Made by a program: the position numbers and the translations under genes. This document shows positions 6,322 to 9,567 of a DNA stretch of 9,567 nucleotides, one piece after another. The notes beneath the pieces are model-generated. The model worked only from the letters and a program-made list of their open reading frames with translations, was not told where the DNA came from and ran no database searches. Position 1 is the first letter of the stretch. The number at the start of each line of letters is the position of its first letter. This stretch comes from Candidatus Aminicenantes bacterium UBA4085 (GTDB lineage: Bacteria > Acidobacteriota > Aminicenantia > Aminicenantales > UBA4085): NCBI GenBank assembly GCA_002383325.1, contig DFYJ01000121.1:11008-20574 (forward strand). The letters run 5' to 3'.

Positions 6322-9300
6322 CTACGCCAAATCGGGGTCCTCTGCCAATATGCTCTTCCGAGATTTCTTCGTACCGGCGACCGACCTAACCAGCTTGACA
6401 GGAGCCGCCGCTTTCTTCACCCCAGCCTCCCGCCCCTCCACGATCGCGATCTCGTCAGGAGTCAAGTTGAAGAGTGACGTTACCATCCGATCCACTTGGA
6501 CTTCGTAAGTGGCAATTTCGGCATCGGCGTTATTATGCTTAGCATTTAGGATCTGGTCGACTATACTGACTATCTCCGCTTGCTTCTCGGCAGATGCATC
6601 AGGAATCGGCAGCTTTTTCCAGTCGTCGGGGTAAATGTGAATGTTGCTGCGGCGGTTAACCCGTAGGAAGCCGCGGGCAACCGAGGAATTCATTACCGCC
6701 AATAAATACTTGACAGCAAAACGGCGGCTTATCGCCTCCAATTCCTCCCGCTTCTTCAGGTCCGGCCGAGGCGGAGTTTCATTTAGATATCGGGCAGTTT
6801 TCTTGAGGGAGTTGTTGCGCACACCAGAGAGGAGGTACCACGACACAAATCCTACACTGCTTTCAGTGAAGTGTATCTGCCTCTCATCATAACAGCACTT
6901 GGGATCAGGTCCTGGGCTTCGTTGAACTAGTATCTTTTCGGGAACCTCATGGAGTTGCGCAAATGTTGGCCTACTAAACAGACGCGGTGCGCGTTTCGTA
7001 CCCCACTCTAACCACTTATAGCAAGCAGGCACCCACAAGTCCAGATGCTTGCCCTCGGCAAAGCGTTTTGGGTGATTTGGGTCCGCTTGCTCAGAAACAA
7101 CATCCTCCATACAGAACTGGCCTTGTGCGACACGCTCGTTCGCGTGTACAACCATCCCCTTGCTAATGTAGCAGACATCCTCCAATAAAACCGTCTTAGC
7201 GCTTAGCACCTGGCCCTGAATGTCCTCCGGAAAGAAAGCCCGGTGAGTCAGGTTCGCCTGTTCGTCCGTTGGTAATTCCTGGAAATTTCCGAATTCACCG
7301 CTGTGGAGGCGTCGCTCTGGACTATTGTAAATGCCGTCGGCTTTCTGGAAGAAATAGATGATGTTGTGGACTGCGGCATCGAATATTTTGAGGTCGGAAC
7401 AGAAGTCAAGGCGAAGGATTCGAGCATTCTGAAGGAACCAGTATTGGGATTTCTGGGCGTACTTAGAGTGGCAAAATGCATCGGAGACGATCATAGACGT
7501 TAGGCCACCTAGCTGGAGCAGACGGAAACCACGCTCTATGAATGCGACATAGAGATCCCACTTCTCCCACAGCGTTTCATACGTCCTGCTTTCCATGATA
7601 GCCTTGCGTAGATGACGATTGAAATCGGACGGATCATCGGCACGCACATACGGCGGATTCCCGATCACGATGTCGAAGCCGTCCTTCACGTCGAACATCC
7701 ATTCCGGGTCGAAGAAGGGGGATGAGGCGTTCTGGTCGTATGGATCCCAGGCGGCGAGACGGTCGGCCTCGTGCAGGAAGGCCCCCTTGTTTTTGGCGCG
7801 GTTCCGCTCAACTTCGATGTCACGTGTAAACCGGTGGATTTCGTCGTCTATCCGGTCGCGTCTCTCTTTGTTCACGTCCATGCGCATCGTCATCTGGACC
7901 GGCTTCGGGGTTGTCTCGAACATGTCGATTTGCACCGGCATGGTCTGGACTACTTGCCGCCAGTCTTCTTTCTCCACTTCTTTGCGCTGTTGGTGGCGCT
8001 TCCCAATTTCGGCCTGCCACAGAGCGATCTTGTCAGCATTCGGTTTGGCCGCGATCTCAACAAGGCGGCCTCTGATCTTGCCGCGGAGTTCATTATCCAA
8101 CTTGCGGCATTTGTTCTTCTCGGGTGCGTTTCGCGCCCGGAAGTGCCGATGGCGCACCTCGGCCAAGTCGGCTCTCAGGTGGTGCAGTTCCGGATCGTTC
8201 AGGAGGCTGACACCGTCGGCGGTCTTGAGTCCGTCCGCAAAGTCGGTCGCCAGGCTTATGAGGGTATTAGCGGCGACGAACTTAGTTTCAAGATTCGGCA
8301 GCGGCAACATGCCGTAGTTTTTAGCTGCGTCCGAGGTCGGCGTCTGGTCACAGACTAGGGTGATGAAAGCGCGTAGCTTGGCGATCTGCACGGCGATGGA
8401 CTGGATGTCCACGCCGTAGATGCAGTTCTCGATTAGGTAGAGCTTGCGGGCGTAGTCTGGCTGATTGACGCTCTGGTCGAAGCTCTCGGTGATACGGCGG
8501 CGGCGATCGGACTTCTCCGCGGCACTCATGGCTTCCGCCTCGGCCAGATCCCGCTCGGCGTCCGCCATGACGACCTCGTGCCAGAGGGCGTTTTTCGGGT
8601 CGAGACGCTGGAGCAAATGAACCATCTTGTGCATGACGCCCATGGGAAAAGCGCCGGATCCGCAGGCAGGATCAAGAATTCGACACCCATAGAGAGCCTT
8701 GACCAGTTCATGACGCTCGGCATCGGTAAAGGGCACGTCCTGTTCGTCAGGAGCGAAGAGGGCTTCGATGCGTAGCGAGGAAGCTTGCCCCACCTTGGTC
8801 AGCAAGTAGGTCTTGAGGCTTTCGTCCACCATGTAGTTGACAATTTCGCGGGGGGTATAGAAGGAGCCGCTCTGCTTGCGGGCGGTCTGTCGCGTTTCCG
8901 GGTTGTAGGCGCCGAGCAGGTTCTCAAAGACCTTGCCGAGCAACTCGGGATCGAGCGCGACGTCCGCATCGTTGGGCGAGTTCTCATCCACCGTGAAGTC
9001 GTAGCGGGAGAAGAGTGTGACGAGGCCGTGTTCGTCAAAGAAGAGGCTGTTGGGGATGCGGGCGCGCTTGGAGGGTTCCCGGCTGAAACCGTCGTGGTAA
9101 ATGACGGGACTGCGGGGAGAACCGCCGTGCTTCTCGTCAAGGCACTCAAAAAGGCCGCCGTTCAGGAATGGTACGGTGCGAAATAGATCCTTGACCTTAT
9201 CGGCCGAACAGGCAAACTCATCCTGATAGCGGTACAGTATCTTGATGCCATAGTGCTCTTTGTTTTGCTGGCGCGTGCCTTCGATGGCGAACTCACGTTC

Positions 9301-9567
9301 CCCGATCTCGCAGTTTAGAGTAGCGAAGAAGAGGTTCTGGAGGATGGCGCGATAATAGTTATCCTGTTTCGGCGAATGCGGGTCAAACCGGATTAAGAGT
9401 CGACGAAGATCGCCGATATCAAATAATTCTTTAGGAATCAGCTTTTTTTTGCCGGATGAACCAGACGAACATGAGACGGGTAATCAGGCGGATGAGATGC
9501 TCGGAGAGCATGTGCCGGTCATCGTCACCGCGCGCCGGATCGTTGGGGGAGATATAACCGAAACTTG
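6322..9567 (-). CDS. Eco57I-type adenine-specific DNA methyltransferase with target-recognition region; N-terminus outside window, frameshifted
   Basis: About 1080 residues are visible after repairing one frameshift; the N-terminus lies beyond 9567. The visible N-terminal part reads EHLIRLITRLMFVWFIRQKK, crosses the A8 run at 9443-9450, then continues LIPKELFD, YYRAILQNLFFATLN, TVPFLNGGLFECLD and SLFFDEHGLV, all typical of these enzymes. Counting from Val/GTG at 8991, FYTPREIVNYMV is at 44-54, the SAM-binding motif DPACGSGAF at 107-115, ENCIYGVDIQ at 188-197 and the catalytic motif IGNPPY at 443-448. This fits N6-adenine methylation. Residues ~600-810 look like a TaqI/type I-style target-recognition domain (LEDVCYISKGMVV, KILVQRSPG, FLRVNRRSNIHIYP, WKKLPIP), followed by helices and a basic tail. 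No PD-(D/E)XK nuclease motif is evident in the visible part. The GTG at 8991 is not a credible start: there is no ribosome-binding site and conserved sequence continues upstream. With the downstream PLD-SNF2 protein it would form a restriction-like modification/recognition and motor pair. Confidence 0.88.
9443..9450 (-). other. A8 homopolymer at which the methyltransferase frame breaks
   Basis: Coming from the window edge, the minus-strand frame reads ATC CGG CAA, then eight A bases in all, then GCT GAT TCC TAA, stopping at 9431-9433. With seven A bases it would read CAA AAA AAG CTG ATT CCT, giving FIRQKKLIPKELFD and joining two family-typical segments. The downstream frame itself has a TGA at 9484-9486, so neither frame spans the site alone. 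Homopolymers of this length are prone to sequencing error, replication slippage and polymerase slippage. Confidence 0.8.

Noticed and set aside
8989..8991. GTG at 8991 as the true start of the methyltransferase
   Set aside because: Conserved sequence of the family continues in frame upstream for about 150 residues, and there is no ribosome-binding site before the GTG.

Overview
The window looks like a piece of a G+C-rich bacterial chromosome, or a metagenome-assembled genome. The left end carries an ordinary host gene on the + strand. The right ~7.5 kb is a minus-strand restriction-modification-like (defence-type) operon. The left gene is a large M14-type carboxypeptidase homologue with a glutamine-amidotransferase-like C-terminus, an architecture I associate with Acidobacteriota and Aminicenantes-type genomes. 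That taxonomic guess is inference from protein style only.

Layout: (1) positions 1-1905, +, the C-terminal ~634 residues of the M14-family protein, closed by a strong UUCG-loop terminator at 1929-1956. (2) 1957-2012, a short convergent intergenic gap. (3) 5372 down to 2013, a 1119-residue fusion of a phospholipase D-like domain to a SNF2-type helicase/translocase. (4) 6240 down to 5382, a BRO-N/DinD-like (antirepressor-type) protein of about 285 residues whose reading frame is broken by one extra base at 5703-5704. (5) 9567 (window edge) down to 6322, an Eco57I-type adenine-specific DNA methyltransferase with a C-terminal target-recognition region. It lacks its N-terminus, which lies outside the window, and its frame is broken by one extra A in an A8 run at 9443-9450.

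The minus-strand genes run methyltransferase, BRO-type protein, PLD-helicase, with gaps of 81 and 9 bases, so they are probably one transcript. The helicase ribosome-binding site abuts the stop codon of the BRO gene. The likely division of labour is recognition and modification by the methyltransferase, DNA translocation and possibly cleavage by the PLD-SNF2 protein, and a switch or regulatory role for the BRO-type protein. The parts resemble type ISP/type I restriction and DISARM-like sets, but I cannot assign a named system.

The most unusual signal is a pair of 27-bp palindromes, one between the methyltransferase and BRO genes (6268-6294) and one inside the BRO gene (6028-6054). Their centres are exactly 240 bp apart, they lie in the same reading frame and they spell near-identical peptides (QLVTVCHQL and QTVTNCNRL). 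They look like a duplicated operator, one copy of which is embedded in conserved coding sequence. The two one-base frameshifts in the same operon are the other main observation. They could be sequence errors, decay, or, for the A8 run, a slippage switch.
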